Assembly (NCBI RefSeq): GCF_029675105.1
Contig: NZ_JAQQFV010000009.1
Span: forward strand, 1-64,000
Origin: Nocardia anocheti
GTDB lineage: Bacteria; Actinomycetota; Actinomycetes; Mycobacteriales; Mycobacteriaceae
Direction of reading: 5' to 3'
Length of the DNA stretch: 64,000 nucleotides
The notes beneath the pieces were generated by a model that ran no database searches, was not told the origin of the DNA, and was given only the letters and a program-made list of their open reading frames with translations. Numbering within the stretch: position 1 is the stretch's first letter; each line of letters opens with the position of its first letter. Made by a program: the position numbers and the translations under genes. Shown here in pieces: positions 42,601-46,667 of the stretch.

Positions 42601-43984
42601 CCGCCCGTGGTCCCCAACATTCCGCTCCCACATCCCCCACCCCCCAAGAGAATTCGACCCCGAATTCCCCGACCCCCTCAACGTCCCTCCAACCCACTGG
42701 CCGGACATGGACCTCCCCCCAACCCCACCAACGCACCCTGAACCCCCGACCCGACGCGAGCCGCCGACCCGGCCGGAGCCGCCGCATCCGCCATCACGAC
42801 CTGAACCTCCGACGCGCCCTGAACCGCCCCAGCCGCCGCCGCGGCCTGCGCCGCCGACGCTCCCTGAGCCGCCGCAGCCGCCCCAGCCTGAACCACCGAC
42901 ACGCCCTGAGCTGCCGCTGCCTCCGACGCGCCCCGAGCCCCCGAAGCCACCGGTGCCTCCTGTGCCGCCGATTGAGCCCGACCCGTACCCGCCCGTGCCC
43001 CCGGCCCCGCCGCAGCCTCCGGTTCCACCGACCCCGACCGAGCCGCCGCTCCCACCCACGCCCCCGGCCAACCCATGGCCGCCTCAGCCACCGTCGCTGC
43101 CGACGCGTCCGGGAGACTCGGCGACACCCCCGTTGCCGTGGCCACCTGAGCTGCCCCCGCCGCCGCCCATCGGTTCCGCGCCAGCGCCATTGCCGATTCC
43201 GCCTGGAGTGACGTTGCCGCCGTGGCTACCTGAGGTGCCGTCGCCGCCGACACCACCGCAGGTTCCCGTTCCGCCGTGGACGTCGGAGTCGTCCCCGGTG
43301 TCGCCTTCGACGCCGGGTGGGCCCGCGTCGACGCCGGTGGCGCCCTCCACACCGGGTGGGCACGTGTCGGCGCGGGAGCCGTCTGTGCTGAGGCCGTGGA
43401 CGTTGCCGGTTTCGGAGCAGCAGGGAGCGCCGGTGGAGCCGGTGCGGGCAGGGGCGGTGTCGAACGCGGCTGATGGTGGGGCGGGGATGCCGTATGTGCC
43501 GATGGTGCCGCCCGGTGCCGGTGCCGGTGCCGGTGGTGGGGAGGGGGCCAGGCGGGCGGTGGGGGCCGGGTATGTGGCGCCGCCCGCGGTGGTGGAGGGG
43601 GAGATCAGTGTGCGGCCGTTTGCCGGGTATGGGGTGCGGGCCGAGTTCGATCCGGTGAGTGGGGCGTTGCGGGCGATGCCGGGGGCGACGGGGGCGAACG
43701 GGGTGTATGGGGATCTCGGTGGGGTGTCGGTGGTGTTCTATCGGGATCGGGCGGGGCTGGCCTTGCGGGTCGGCGATCGTATGATCGAGCTCGACGGTCC
43801 GGTCGGTATCGAACACGGTCCGATCGATCCTCGGCACACGCGGTTCGCGGTCACCGCGGGCGGCGGGCTGATCTGCGAGCTGTTCTACCGGTCGCTGCCG
43901 CGGGAGATGGACCTGGGCGCGCACGTGTACGACGTGCTGGCCGACCCGGTTCGACGCACCGGAATCTTCGCCGATCGACCATGA
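24632..43984 (+). CDS. Giant (6450-aa) CpnT-like multidomain T7SS toxin
   Basis: A single uninterrupted 19.35-kb frame. Residues 1-115: WXG100-like domain (WKQAAADLR from Trp34, EIEYTKIM). Residues 116-330: hydrophobic, Gly/Ala-rich segment. Residues 350-880: acidic disordered linker with 20-residue repeats. ~890-1025: His942/Cys983 protease-like domain (VVHGN, RLMSCYAG). ~1050-1190: unassigned alpha/beta domain. 1201-1313: QQPDPQQRPDPR repeats. ~1365-1620: HopA1-like domain. 1817-1974: DPRVAYMMDR repeats. ~1975-2790: mostly helical. ~3070-3140: nuclease-like site (Asp3081, Glu3100-Ala-Lys3102). ~4300-4560: zincin with HEFGH at 4472-4476 and Glu4527/4530. ~5660-5930: repeats and a duplicated helical unit. 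~6020-6300: Pro-rich region, then a small beta-rich C-terminus. No signal peptide is present. Neighbouring immunity-like genes support a toxin role. Confidence 0.75.
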   Translation: MAELPASLAWLKYPAGMEWPEGEEDQLWGLSDDWKQAAADLRAILDDIDTAKAASLAAYPSGQGVEQMIKDFDSMRSGDGGKDDQSLEKLAEVFDDVAKSVFEAGTEIEYTKIMFVSSLALLAAEIALCWVPPTPASPVLQATAIGLTRVAVRVLGQTLARALVRIASQAAVKATIKFLARHVAIDFALGTLQELGTQAWQVSQGHRDEINDRQLLVTMVSSAAGGAAAGPFAGLLGDKLIKDRMNKWLKAAITGPAAGLMGAEAGNLAAIATQLGIDWHDTGSFDKAWDNATKSFLNHDPLMFTAGASNGLLSSLSGTGAHTFKNRHAPIATPDAVRAPTLGQQVDAIVGIDRSEGGGASRDDDTTRTDDGPGARGDSDDGPGSTRSRSEDEVGVGEHRAGDGTGDGANAGVGGEGGPARSGGGAGLGTGGGDGSTMRPAATSGGGHGDSGSRAESAGGADKSAEGEGERRAGDAGDSRRAGESGADRGAQTGADRDLQTAESGADPDAQTGESGGDQGRAGAGDRASGLVGDHAAGPGDSMLSPGMETNAGQRAGVPVGADGPLGGADLGLRGEADSSTQVTNTADAGAAHNATPVVAHAAPAAANSAPAAQAPGEMRGGPAASTPARGAADLRNGAVPVSDSSLPARSGEGVTDSMPTTDDSTVDRTVDADGDSAVGPLVAADGRVDGLADGGSAVGPRVAADGRVDGLADGDSAVGPRVAADGRVDGLADGDSAVGPLGTADRQAGVDGLADGDSGAGRAGVVDGDATSPRVGESRAGLADTGRAADSASTVRADHADSVVPERVVGESGESRTTTSHDAPDVAVAPILPIVPGDGATPQAGPRRRAGIPLNEPTRVNEPARADIRPDADRSEVADRHDPDIDRDAAIADGAPIYGDPLSNGQRVVYTPTGTAIGNDASTANVRDNLRNDGRHDLVVHGNRAGHPTPGHQGRVDPADIARALLDNPYYTRGTPVRLMSCYAGADGGWARQLAILIDAPVTAPTREVGARNLPDQPAELVGGRWETFGPDSVDPGLPADPGIPPRDPGALLDGDRMGERGRSRSELEAALGGPLHTYPDPGGNRPRHQGIVDELLRIAADADPRDLARGAGPRAFVVDQYATPTGDLVGGGKPYAMVVGLDPATGQHRVEIIDPDTGTRHPHPAPTPRDLHTVSAILMDSQGNVVPPRALDPRHQWQQQPDPRQQPDPQQRSDLRQQPDPQQQSDPQQRPDLRQQPDPQQRPDPRQQPDPQQRPDPRQQPDPQQRPDPRQQPDPQQRPDPRQQPDPQQRPDPRHQPDPQQHPDPRQRLDPSEPPVRFYDPEEAYEAGRDPSLPRDAPFGPAVDGTGSMQPDGGTPRSLEELRRANPARSFDELMALREAAYREAGIDAPPLSRESLDALLEQVWADRDSVRDMVDVYDLYSRAPEPNTVSDVDAYLRELGEVIDGRSDTHRMMLQAGMNLPMEPGQSAVLRDIPWHFVHFQRTGDAGRIPVGYRVYVNPRIDAAPSLMRDLVRDIIDRPDAFPGVRTAKITSPTAERADAVVIYVRDLDDVHQVTQWLRDYRDRSGDVFLFDAPPMTDQVLDGVGVGAHPPGKSFGQVRAEAILQALDTVRDNGGTFADFQTEVRRALPAAGVDPDNPHLRHTPPPDGFDRMSSPEDGDSDRTPPPDDLRHSPDDGDSGRTPPPDDRTARGDDDETPSQRAARIRAELADLRAQVEANRAEFLHDLADSTADSDPRTREGESPESIRARAEQADWNARQHTADADLLWNSAGGRPDTPTPTPDPRTARKTDPTDTSPNHPDPARTVRPDPSAPDPRLAYMMDRTDSESTDPQQAATDPRAPSMADRSDSAVPDPRVAYMMDRADSESTPPHAATDPRVAYMTDRADSEVAEPPRAATDPRVGYMADRSDSTATDPRVAYSMDPTDSVAAEPPRAGVDPQAGAMVDRADSGVAEPPRAPTDPRVAYMMDGPDMAAADAWARGEYDRLMAERQRLAREMEFWRAKRDDRVTRLMGIADVEGAVGSPDALADTMRRLADDADSRSTPVAPVGEEAGGQVDERRSEADAAHRRRTAAKLEEAARRVIRMREELVALDRRIDELAASGALDGRPASADTAAELDRLAKQRADELLRIKPRRAMRDDLAQRLGLIDPDGGIAESALSPENLAATIDGLRDTLPADRRAEIDALAEAARDVNEAHNRIGRLQDQMALVAGAARTDIEGAGGRMLTRDIGVIDGDPPRLVVYGPRDQLGYQPRPDGLTDHEFALRHALSTADDVVRAFVRDHASVEFRRITADRVGNARVDPMPEDTPPIQRRTIDYTISDPHGGEVRLEIARWRSADGTWHDVDDRPTRWENRTGTSEVRKPFEGRMLPEGVSSVGVTPTQAAIVDAVVGSSGDGVNEAFLPKLPGGLAPANPGLESHVNDVPDAASNLMRMILETMKFAGWSWFQDPENPEQIRPGFKRKRLFRRFTAEQQPFVPPAPDRTTVGRTDPTEAIRNAAARAQRRAEWARVQRWADEQYDAFLRDDSDLTAIAETLRQQHSDAQRAQARDMVDRIRSVLDEAAARLPDGDAATRRRALIDQLNARLADPEVRFTRNDTDSEARRDHVRRILDWLDADVPRDVIADAIAHQFTTHVPELTPQQVDQVKHLLMRDSLLMNDPDSGERRWRRLDRLAHVAEAWHRLSRGEPEPGDLLLVRDAWEWSQRVRESYGDNDFTRTWEEFQDHIARSDDAEVTPNQRRFTILTWEDLQNQVASLPGDHWADHRTPLTEWRAGIAYEPPVTGTVDNPAALEPPPDRNTDGPDEDGPEAVGGRPAGDPPSRPPAAPGRAGPDPDESFDRMGDEPNRDATEPDSRGTDRDPVPPGMFRDDDGLLHRPGDRVDSYRDPDGRLHHHDDAPNTYRDKNFGYHDAVTHWFIDDHLSATEYEYLAMKGESRAYDVIDPVAAQELRDASALRLALQAERDPIAAQVKRLMAQFDIERVADLATERLGGEIQRQQARIEADPTLDPAEMVDKLAALADLEDLATAYNDLGPQLVEASKQLGELAGLAFALDQQARPGAVLLSPFDGAFDGAGTVDIAALVPGVGDGAPTLVVVEAKGVGSTLGGSKTARAEQGSPEYLRRTLAMDRNLAVVLNESPEQRSARGLDPNGAAGRALGDAVAELRTAQRDGTLRVEYHLVHASARGEVTVTDLLLERDGVNILADVPLPLAELDIMGSDDLVIHRLGDSGDELPPDLDGQPYGWQLSAPDRAAVETRELLSRTTIGREALAVLDAVDAHLRFGALDDPAPTAFDGRTMEVFVGADGPVARASEVVRAAALADAVLDGRVETTPARIRALDRAEHIAARVRAEAEAFGRQAEFHREVGAAGHDPLGGRDPVDAAVRRTLDDVYLAAHDAAIAEASDATRTPEQLRRIGREAGVARLLEHELFDAADGFAHRDDAAADWDAHRDPARLPGLTEYAPSDRETARELERLMRAQAAAARTSARIEADWDLVCDRLVRGFNLPVDELPGTRREIADLLLRRAMDINIWHGMDNATLLSDLTARHTRAAVDRARLVDEITDLVRADLARQPEVSVDVSHVRVHGDESGVLHLITDAQGPAGLAPASWLSDPVRVREALTQGGVEHAALVDRVDRQYLRSLGVLEAHRVAPWARPGRWAARQLSELGVSVRYSHDPEYRIRRPSITDPGTAPAYDPVTNTLVLDPDGTADQHAGQLIFAARMADLLATDGLPERFTHIRDEYVDLMTDRVADALALAFRFDAERAESISVHLQDRSPLRRAYDAAYEHGLRTATKVYAKLGSVTTDELFQAAAHRAGVRAVRAALVAHGPRVDGRAYPDHFGADWDRARGITPPPGDSVPAPAGSPRPDARAPYLALEIETLRMLREGGAYVPVSPAERAYTDAYDKAHAKAERAQRRDPGAPPPREVAAEAGRAALRRYLNRVGPETAELVLDVVRAAGDAANPHWGMPALADAPALPVAGEPVPAVLAERALAEAAATDPDGMMLTPRIADFRYPGLFTWRSLHVVAEPGGHLAALLELAALRPEYERVVWDSGTHDLKFAVPERGPGGETVLRYLTEQQAMGPLRRPTADESAALLLDHYLRYRADGQTTLGFGDWTEQLGPEYFRSESTIEQLRLQQRPGERTPVARFNGDLHFQGVRDAIAGPPPAPPHPAEVVHRVATRALPLLPPAADHPAHIRRETFTLGPFRVDAQLEPDGYGGWRVPTPRGDASLADALAARFHGMSDSDPARLVDRIARMLADPTADLDDHGRPRGRLGRFVARLSPGSDSVVQPIAVDSDAGEPRFVLRPPWEDVDTHVQHNEQLLGVPGPDEWSGLSPEQVGARLRDELARVLDRPEMTTSGFDLPGLNWQVVQEFARGVVDMATAHPHVDLRAVRIGELPMTVLARTESRLRDSGGYHSEIIFSYDQTASAEGVTQRVREAADKGHFYPESVTRPVYYLTLHEFGHVLDATGAFTAQRTAEAHLLTESRSDPRRGYGEWLDELSRYSLDDGMLDPGEALAEAFALVRMRGLDGVGDPVRALYELLTTHAAPPVDAGAGHDRSADGRPGVRREDAEVAFDRLGEPDEPGDRNTPIEPTSVGRPPQVRIEVDGEQLTLHVRAEGDDRWVVVAENAPLAEAAPTSRWRREWQFIRESWPQHVEQIKYPSGSPVGDSKGQAAIADGISGIADLVSATPPSAPAAPPPTPDHPVIQAPPDAGGPDPTFLRIAQQLPIWIANREKIPLLGRLSARLRDAAGEHLPMRLPDGTEYQPWYTDVNADDVRTQVTADLTVERTTPEAAREALLLAFAEADAGQRSRIVDALLDHDLVTPAEAERLAAEPPAADPSPEPVGPRPDGETLTEAARRLLGLELTEETLPVVQRVIDEQQYRAMRMVGSIEGLSAAVRRFLDEQTMPYGRIDPTAPQPDSAGLPGRPEPAAVDDGTRRDDFRDEDDEVEAPRRRPSRYDDPDPTGRPVPIGGEVSFIDQNPLGRLRDEFLRAFGHDPGLLHTVPIGNGAEPLPEWGDADELGRDDGLRKFFEHALRRDQLRDELATWAASRDVGIDQVATREAADALLARLRAESTARMARVAEFAAAAERLFHPDADDTAPIGARLGDQAARVPFAHGPDRLIVVDGLAPRDHVLAGLLAADPDLAGQLARGELVLDYGVAQTDWSGNVRVEPVATPEVRHVRTVVDGRELTVTLLRDGDGPWRPVHTADEVAPAAPTDPAAPPRSPAAVLRDLARVMGELGLSPLDLPPARLADLIPDLRLDNAVRATQIEALSDFTRSANDIQTFHDVSDARSHLATRLGLAQSDLTPATLVDALTDPETPNALRTQQLSDLVAYAKQLRELDSAAVDAARDRLALRLVSDDIARRMVPRRFVARVEVDPRIMALLPPGYTDGPDGKRVYAVSTSGLSPKKLRKLLRMLERDGQHEAVRAALREYADALHAIDAYSEVPRGDESADPRVVDGRLPMHDAAAVHHLRDVVAAAMRGRDGTDFAQAVAEAAARPDSGPLPGDPAHRPTASRDWARIVGVDITDADDATFRKVYEAYRDGRIERHEGLTPTQLTAELTALRGEIRLRADQIDTLERLLAELDAAWRAGDVAQEDPGRLPGGSVPPEGRQPSGPIRPSGDSALRVPDEEGLSAPELAERAPGEADPSVPESSRRALGEAGPSALESSRRAPGEADPSAPELAQRALGEAGPSALELAQRALGEAGPSALELAQRALDEAGPSALESAQRAQDEVQPDPAARIDAASERESAALDDAFDRAEERSSDEHERVIDNLDRTAIDIEAHTEYVRAVGDLERAREGALSAFDKAQRTSTETNANHAPRQPNPATTPDPSARIEAAHRRESAAVDKAFTAADDRSAADHERVADDLDQVAIDIEAHTEYVRAVVNSERAREEALSAFDTAPNPDTTAPSTTPDSNTTPLDGNTTPPRTTPEGDETSTPSNTSEDDTPPPPNTPDNEPTTPRRPWSPTFRSHIPHPPREFDPEFPDPLNVPPTHWPDMDLPPTPPTHPEPPTRREPPTRPEPPHPPSRPEPPTRPEPPQPPPRPAPPTLPEPPQPPQPEPPTRPELPLPPTRPEPPKPPVPPVPPIEPDPYPPVPPAPPQPPVPPTPTEPPLPPTPPANPWPPQPPSLPTRPGDSATPPLPWPPELPPPPPIGSAPAPLPIPPGVTLPPWLPEVPSPPTPPQVPVPPWTSESSPVSPSTPGGPASTPVAPSTPGGHVSAREPSVLRPWTLPVSEQQGAPVEPVRAGAVSNAADGGAGMPYVPMVPPGAGAGAGGGEGARRAVGAGYVAPPAVVEGEISVRPFAGYGVRAEFDPVSGALRAMPGATGANGVYGDLGGVSVVFYRDRAGLALRVGDRMIELDGPVGIEHGPIDPRHTRFAVTAGGGLICELFYRSLPREMDLGAHVYDVLADPVRRTGIFADRP
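26641..26880 (+). repeat. Four 60-bp in-frame repeats in the giant gene
   Basis: The 60-nt unit encodes a 20-residue peptide, DGLADGDSAVGPRVAADGRV. Units two and three are almost identical at DNA level, units one and four diverge. It lies in the disordered linker after the hydrophobic segment. Near-identity suggests recent copy-number change. Confidence 0.9.
28232..28570 (+). repeat. 36-bp Gln/Pro/Asp repeat array in the giant gene
   Basis: About eight to nine units of 36 nt encode QQPDPQQRPDPR. Central copies are almost identical in DNA, edge copies are degenerate. It separates the alpha/beta domain at ~1050-1190 from the HopA1-like domain. It is in frame throughout and is not a CRISPR array. 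Confidence 0.9.
30080..30553 (+). repeat. Eight DPRVAYMMDRADS-type repeats in the giant gene
   Basis: Eight degenerate units share the core DPRVAYMMDRADS and are joined by spacers such as EVAEPPRAAT. Unit length varies (about 16-24 residues). Conserved Tyr-Met and Asp-Arg positions suggest a short binding or structural motif rather than simple low complexity. Confidence 0.85.
41621..41890 (+). repeat. Six 45-bp repeats in the giant gene
   Basis: Exactly six consecutive 45-nt units encode 15-residue peptides of the type RALGEAGPSALELAQ. Units four and five are nearly identical. The Ala/Leu/Glu pattern would form a short helical or coiled-coil array. Confidence 0.9.
41915..42417 (+). repeat. 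Two-copy ~70-residue helical unit in the giant gene
   Basis: Two copies of a ~70-residue helical segment begin at 41915 and 42200. Both contain AIDIEAHTEYVRAV and end in ALSAFD. They are separated by a Thr/Asn/Pro-rich spacer. Divergence between copies indicates an older duplication than the 45-bp repeats beside them. Confidence 0.85.
42690..43420 (+). other. Extreme Pro-rich coding region of the giant gene
   Basis: About 240 codons are dominated by Pro, in PEPPTRPEPP-like and PPVPPTPTEPP-like runs. The DNA is strongly C-rich on the plus strand. In reverse it gives long Gly-rich frames that mimic PE_PGRS proteins but are shadows. It is likely an extended wall- or envelope-spanning stalk before the C-terminal beta domain. 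Confidence 0.8.
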
Positions 43985-44009
43985 ATCGCGCAGACAACGA
44001 GGAGGCGGC

Positions 44010-44291
44010 ATGCGCACGGACCATCCGACCGAGGACGAGATCCGCGCCGAGTTCGAGCAGATGCTCGACTCGGTGTGCGGCGGCGGCGGACTCCGCACCG
44101 ACACCGGTCTGGACACCGAGACCGCCGACGCGCTGTGGGCCATCGCCCGCGCCCACCCGCGCGTGACCGAGGATCTGGTGCGCGCGGCCCGCGCCGAATT
44201 CGCCGCCCAGCTCGACGGCTCGCACCGGCGGGCCCGCCGAGAGGCACTGGCCCGGCTCAGCGAGGAACTCGATCGGAAGGCGGGCCGGTGA
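44010..44291 (+). CDS. Small hypothetical protein after the giant toxin
   Basis: 93 residues, helical and charged, not recognised. MRTDHPTEDEIRAEFEQML is followed by a Gly-rich turn (CGGGG) and a helix-rich C-terminus (EDLVRAARAEFAAQLDG). GGAGGCGG stands before the ATG. It overlaps the next gene by 4 bp (GTGA), so it belongs to the immunity/chaperone run. Confidence 0.6.
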   Translation: MRTDHPTEDEIRAEFEQMLDSVCGGGGLRTDTGLDTETADALWAIARAHPRVTEDLVRAARAEFAAQLDGSHRRARREALARLSEELDRKAGR

Positions 44292-44764
44292 GCGAACACC
44301 GCGAACTGACGACCACCGAGCTGACCGACCTGGCGACCGCCCTGCGCGAGCTGGATTGGTCCTGGCAGCTGGCCGACGTCCCCGCGCTCGCGGCGCGCTT
44401 CGGCTGGCAGGTGGTGCTCGCCCGACCGAACTGGGTCATGCTCGACACCGGACTCGGCACCAGCAGCGGCAAGGTGCACGGCGCGGACGGCAGGGCCGTG
44501 CGCATCGAGACCAGGCTGACCGAATTCGCCACCGAGGACGCCGAGGGCGCGGAGCGGATCGGCACCGCCTTCGCCGAACTGTCCGCCGTGCTCATCGCGG
44601 CTTTGGGCGCACCGACCGGCCGACCGACGCAGCTGCGCTGGCCGGGCCCGACGACGACCGTGGTGCTCGCGCTGTCACCGGTCTCGGTGGTGTTGTCGCT
44701 GGTGACCAACGACCGGCTGGCCCAGGACGACCGCAATGTCGCGGCCGGACAGGACGTCTCATGA
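44288..44764 (+). CDS. DUF6301-like protein, probable immunity or accessory factor
   Basis: 158 residues. LTDLATALRELDWSW followed by ARFGWQVV, then VMLDTGLGTSSGKVHG resembles, from memory, the actinobacterial DUF6301 family, whose role is unknown and which is often found near polymorphic toxins. The GTG start overlaps the preceding stop, and the end overlaps the next ATG by 4 bp. Confidence 0.55.
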   Translation: MSEHRELTTTELTDLATALRELDWSWQLADVPALAARFGWQVVLARPNWVMLDTGLGTSSGKVHGADGRAVRIETRLTEFATEDAEGAERIGTAFAELSAVLIAALGAPTGRPTQLRWPGPTTTVVLALSPVSVVLSLVTNDRLAQDDRNVAAGQDVS

Positions 44765-45201
44765 GCACCTGGGACACCTTCGGCGCCGCGCTGGCCGCGC
44801 AGCTCGCGATGCTCACGCCGGGTTCGGTGCTGATCGTCGCCGAGTCCCGCGCGCGCTCACCGAGATACGCGCAGTTCCGGCGGCTCGACCACGCGTCGAG
44901 TGCCGAACTGGTCTGTGAGTCGGCGCTGGACGAGTCGCTGCGGGCGGGCGAGGCGGGGCTGCGGGTGATCGCCGAGGCGGGCTGGCAAGCCCCCGAGGAC
45001 GGGCTGCCCGGCAACTGGTGGATCGACACACCGGAGCCCGCGTCCCGCGCGCGTCATCGCGCGGTGGCCGAGATGGTCGTCACCGGCCTGCGCGACGCCT
45101 TCGGTATCCCCGCGCCCGAGGCGCTGACCTACCGCGCCTGGAACGAAGCCACCGGCACCCGTGCCCTGGACCTACCCCTGCTCGGCCTAGCGCGAGCCTG
45201 A
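44761..45201 (+). CDS. YbjN/TY-Chap-like putative chaperone
   Basis: 146 residues. TFGAALAAQLAML, RYAQFRRLDHASSAELVCE and VIAEAGWQAPEDGLPGNWW form the alpha/beta pattern of YbjN-type domains, related to type III secretion chaperones. It may be a secretion chaperone or an immunity protein for the giant. The ATG at 44761 overlaps the previous stop. Confidence 0.55.
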   Translation: MSTWDTFGAALAAQLAMLTPGSVLIVAESRARSPRYAQFRRLDHASSAELVCESALDESLRAGEAGLRVIAEAGWQAPEDGLPGNWWIDTPEPASRARHRAVAEMVVTGLRDAFGIPAPEALTYRAWNEATGTRALDLPLLGLARA

Positions 45202-45224
45202 CCCTCGCCAGGAGATTCTCGACC

Positions 45225-46667
45225 GTGACCACCCCCACCGACGATCCGGCCACCCCACCCCCGGCCACCGAGGACGAGGTCGACGTCAGCTTCACCCTCG
45301 CGCCGGAGCCGGTGGTCAGGGACGTGGCCGAGGAGACCAGGAAGCTGCTGCACCGGGCGGCACGGGCACTCGCGACGCAGGGACCGCAGGGCTGGCGCCG
45401 CCTGGACGCGGTCTTCACCATGACCGTCGCCGCCGAGATCGTGCTCGCGGTCTACTCCGACGCCGACCAGCGGGTGACGCGCCTGCGCCCGTCGGCCGAC
45501 GTGCTCGAACTGATCAGGGAACATCGGCTGCTCTCGGCCGAACTCGGTGACGGACCGTGGTGGCGGATGATGCTCGGGCTCAGCCCGGAGGGCCGCATCC
45601 AGGTCGACTACGACTACGGCGACGAACCCTTCCCGGCCGACCACCTGTTCCCCCCGGCGGCCTACCGCGCGGACCTGGAGGTCCATCCGCGCGCCACGGT
45701 GCCGTTCTGGCTGGCCGCCTACCTCGCGCACGGCGACCGTCAACTCCGCGACCCGGCCGTCGCCGCACGCCCGCAGCCCACGACACCGATTCCGGTGGAA
45801 GGACTTCCACCCTTGCCCCAACTCGTGGCGCGATGGGCGGTGCTGGCGGCGGCGAGCGTGGCGGCCGAGGACGAGTGGGGCCCACGATTCCTGCCCTCCC
45901 TGGGCCGTTTCGATACCGCCGCGCGACACGGTGGTGCGCTCTGTCTGCTGCCGGACGACCGCGCGGTGCTCTCCGGCGGTGTCTGGGACGCGCCCGCGCT
46001 GCGGTCGGCCTACCTCGGTGATACCGATCTCCCGGCGTTGTACGCGGGCGCGCCGGGCTGGGTGGCCACCCCGACGATCGATCGTCGCGCGGCGGGCGGA
46101 CTGCTCTCGTTCTGCTACTGGTGGCACGACGGCGCCTGGTATCAGGGCGAATCACCGCCGCCCGACGAGGTGGCCTCGGCACTGCCCGCGGTGTTCTCGG
46201 CCGAGGACACCGCCGACACACTCGCCCGCGTGGTCGACCGCACCCCACCGCCCCTGCTGCGCGCCGCCGCCGCGACCCTCGTCGCCGCGGCCGAGGCGGG
46301 CATCGTCACCCGCGAAACCCTGGTCGAACTCTTCGGCGACGAAGGCTTCTTCGCCGTGGACAGCGCGCTGTTCCCGCTCGACGCGGCGGGCGTGCTGCTC
46401 CCCGGGATCGCGCCCATGCCACGGCGCGATGCCCTCGCCCTGGTCGGCACGCGACTGACCGACACCGCCGCCCGCGCTCGGCTGCGCGCCGACCGGCTCT
46501 CGACGGGGTGGCTGGTGTACCTGCCGGTCGAACCGGGGGACATCGCGGTCGAGCGGTCCCTCTACTACGTCGCCGACGACGGCGTCCTGGAACAGTCGTC
46601 CTCGGCGGTGCCCCCATCGGTCTTCCTCGACGACTTCGAACGGCGATTCCGGGAGCGCAATGACTGA
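45225..46667 (+). CDS. YezG-like immunity protein (copy 2) with C-terminal extension
   Basis: 480 residues. After a ~30-residue acidic/Pro-rich lead, it repeats the copy-1 pattern: GWRRLDAVFTMTVAAE, GDGPWWRMM, VDYDYGDEPFPADHLF, then the second domain with DRAVLSGGVWDAPAL and LLSFCYWWHDGAWYQGESP. It differs by an extra ~75-residue C-terminal domain (STGWLVYLPVEPGD, RSLYYVADDGVLEQSS). The GTG at 45225 follows AGGAGA. Its end overlaps copy 3 by 8 bp. Confidence 0.65.
   Translation: MTTPTDDPATPPPATEDEVDVSFTLAPEPVVRDVAEETRKLLHRAARALATQGPQGWRRLDAVFTMTVAAEIVLAVYSDADQRVTRLRPSADVLELIREHRLLSAELGDGPWWRMMLGLSPEGRIQVDYDYGDEPFPADHLFPPAAYRADLEVHPRATVPFWLAAYLAHGDRQLRDPAVAARPQPTTPIPVEGLPPLPQLVARWAVLAAASVAAEDEWGPRFLPSLGRFDTAARHGGALCLLPDDRAVLSGGVWDAPALRSAYLGDTDLPALYAGAPGWVATPTIDRRAAGGLLSFCYWWHDGAWYQGESPPPDEVASALPAVFSAEDTADTLARVVDRTPPPLLRAAAATLVAAAEAGIVTRETLVELFGDEGFFAVDSALFPLDAAGVLLPGIAPMPRRDALALVGTRLTDTAARARLRADRLSTGWLVYLPVEPGDIAVERSLYYVADDGVLEQSSSAVPPSVFLDDFERRFRERND

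Noticed and set aside
42319..43350. Minus-strand Gly-rich frames resembling PE_PGRS proteins
   Set aside because: They are the reverse of the Pro-rich coding stretch in the giant gene. No PE domain precedes them.
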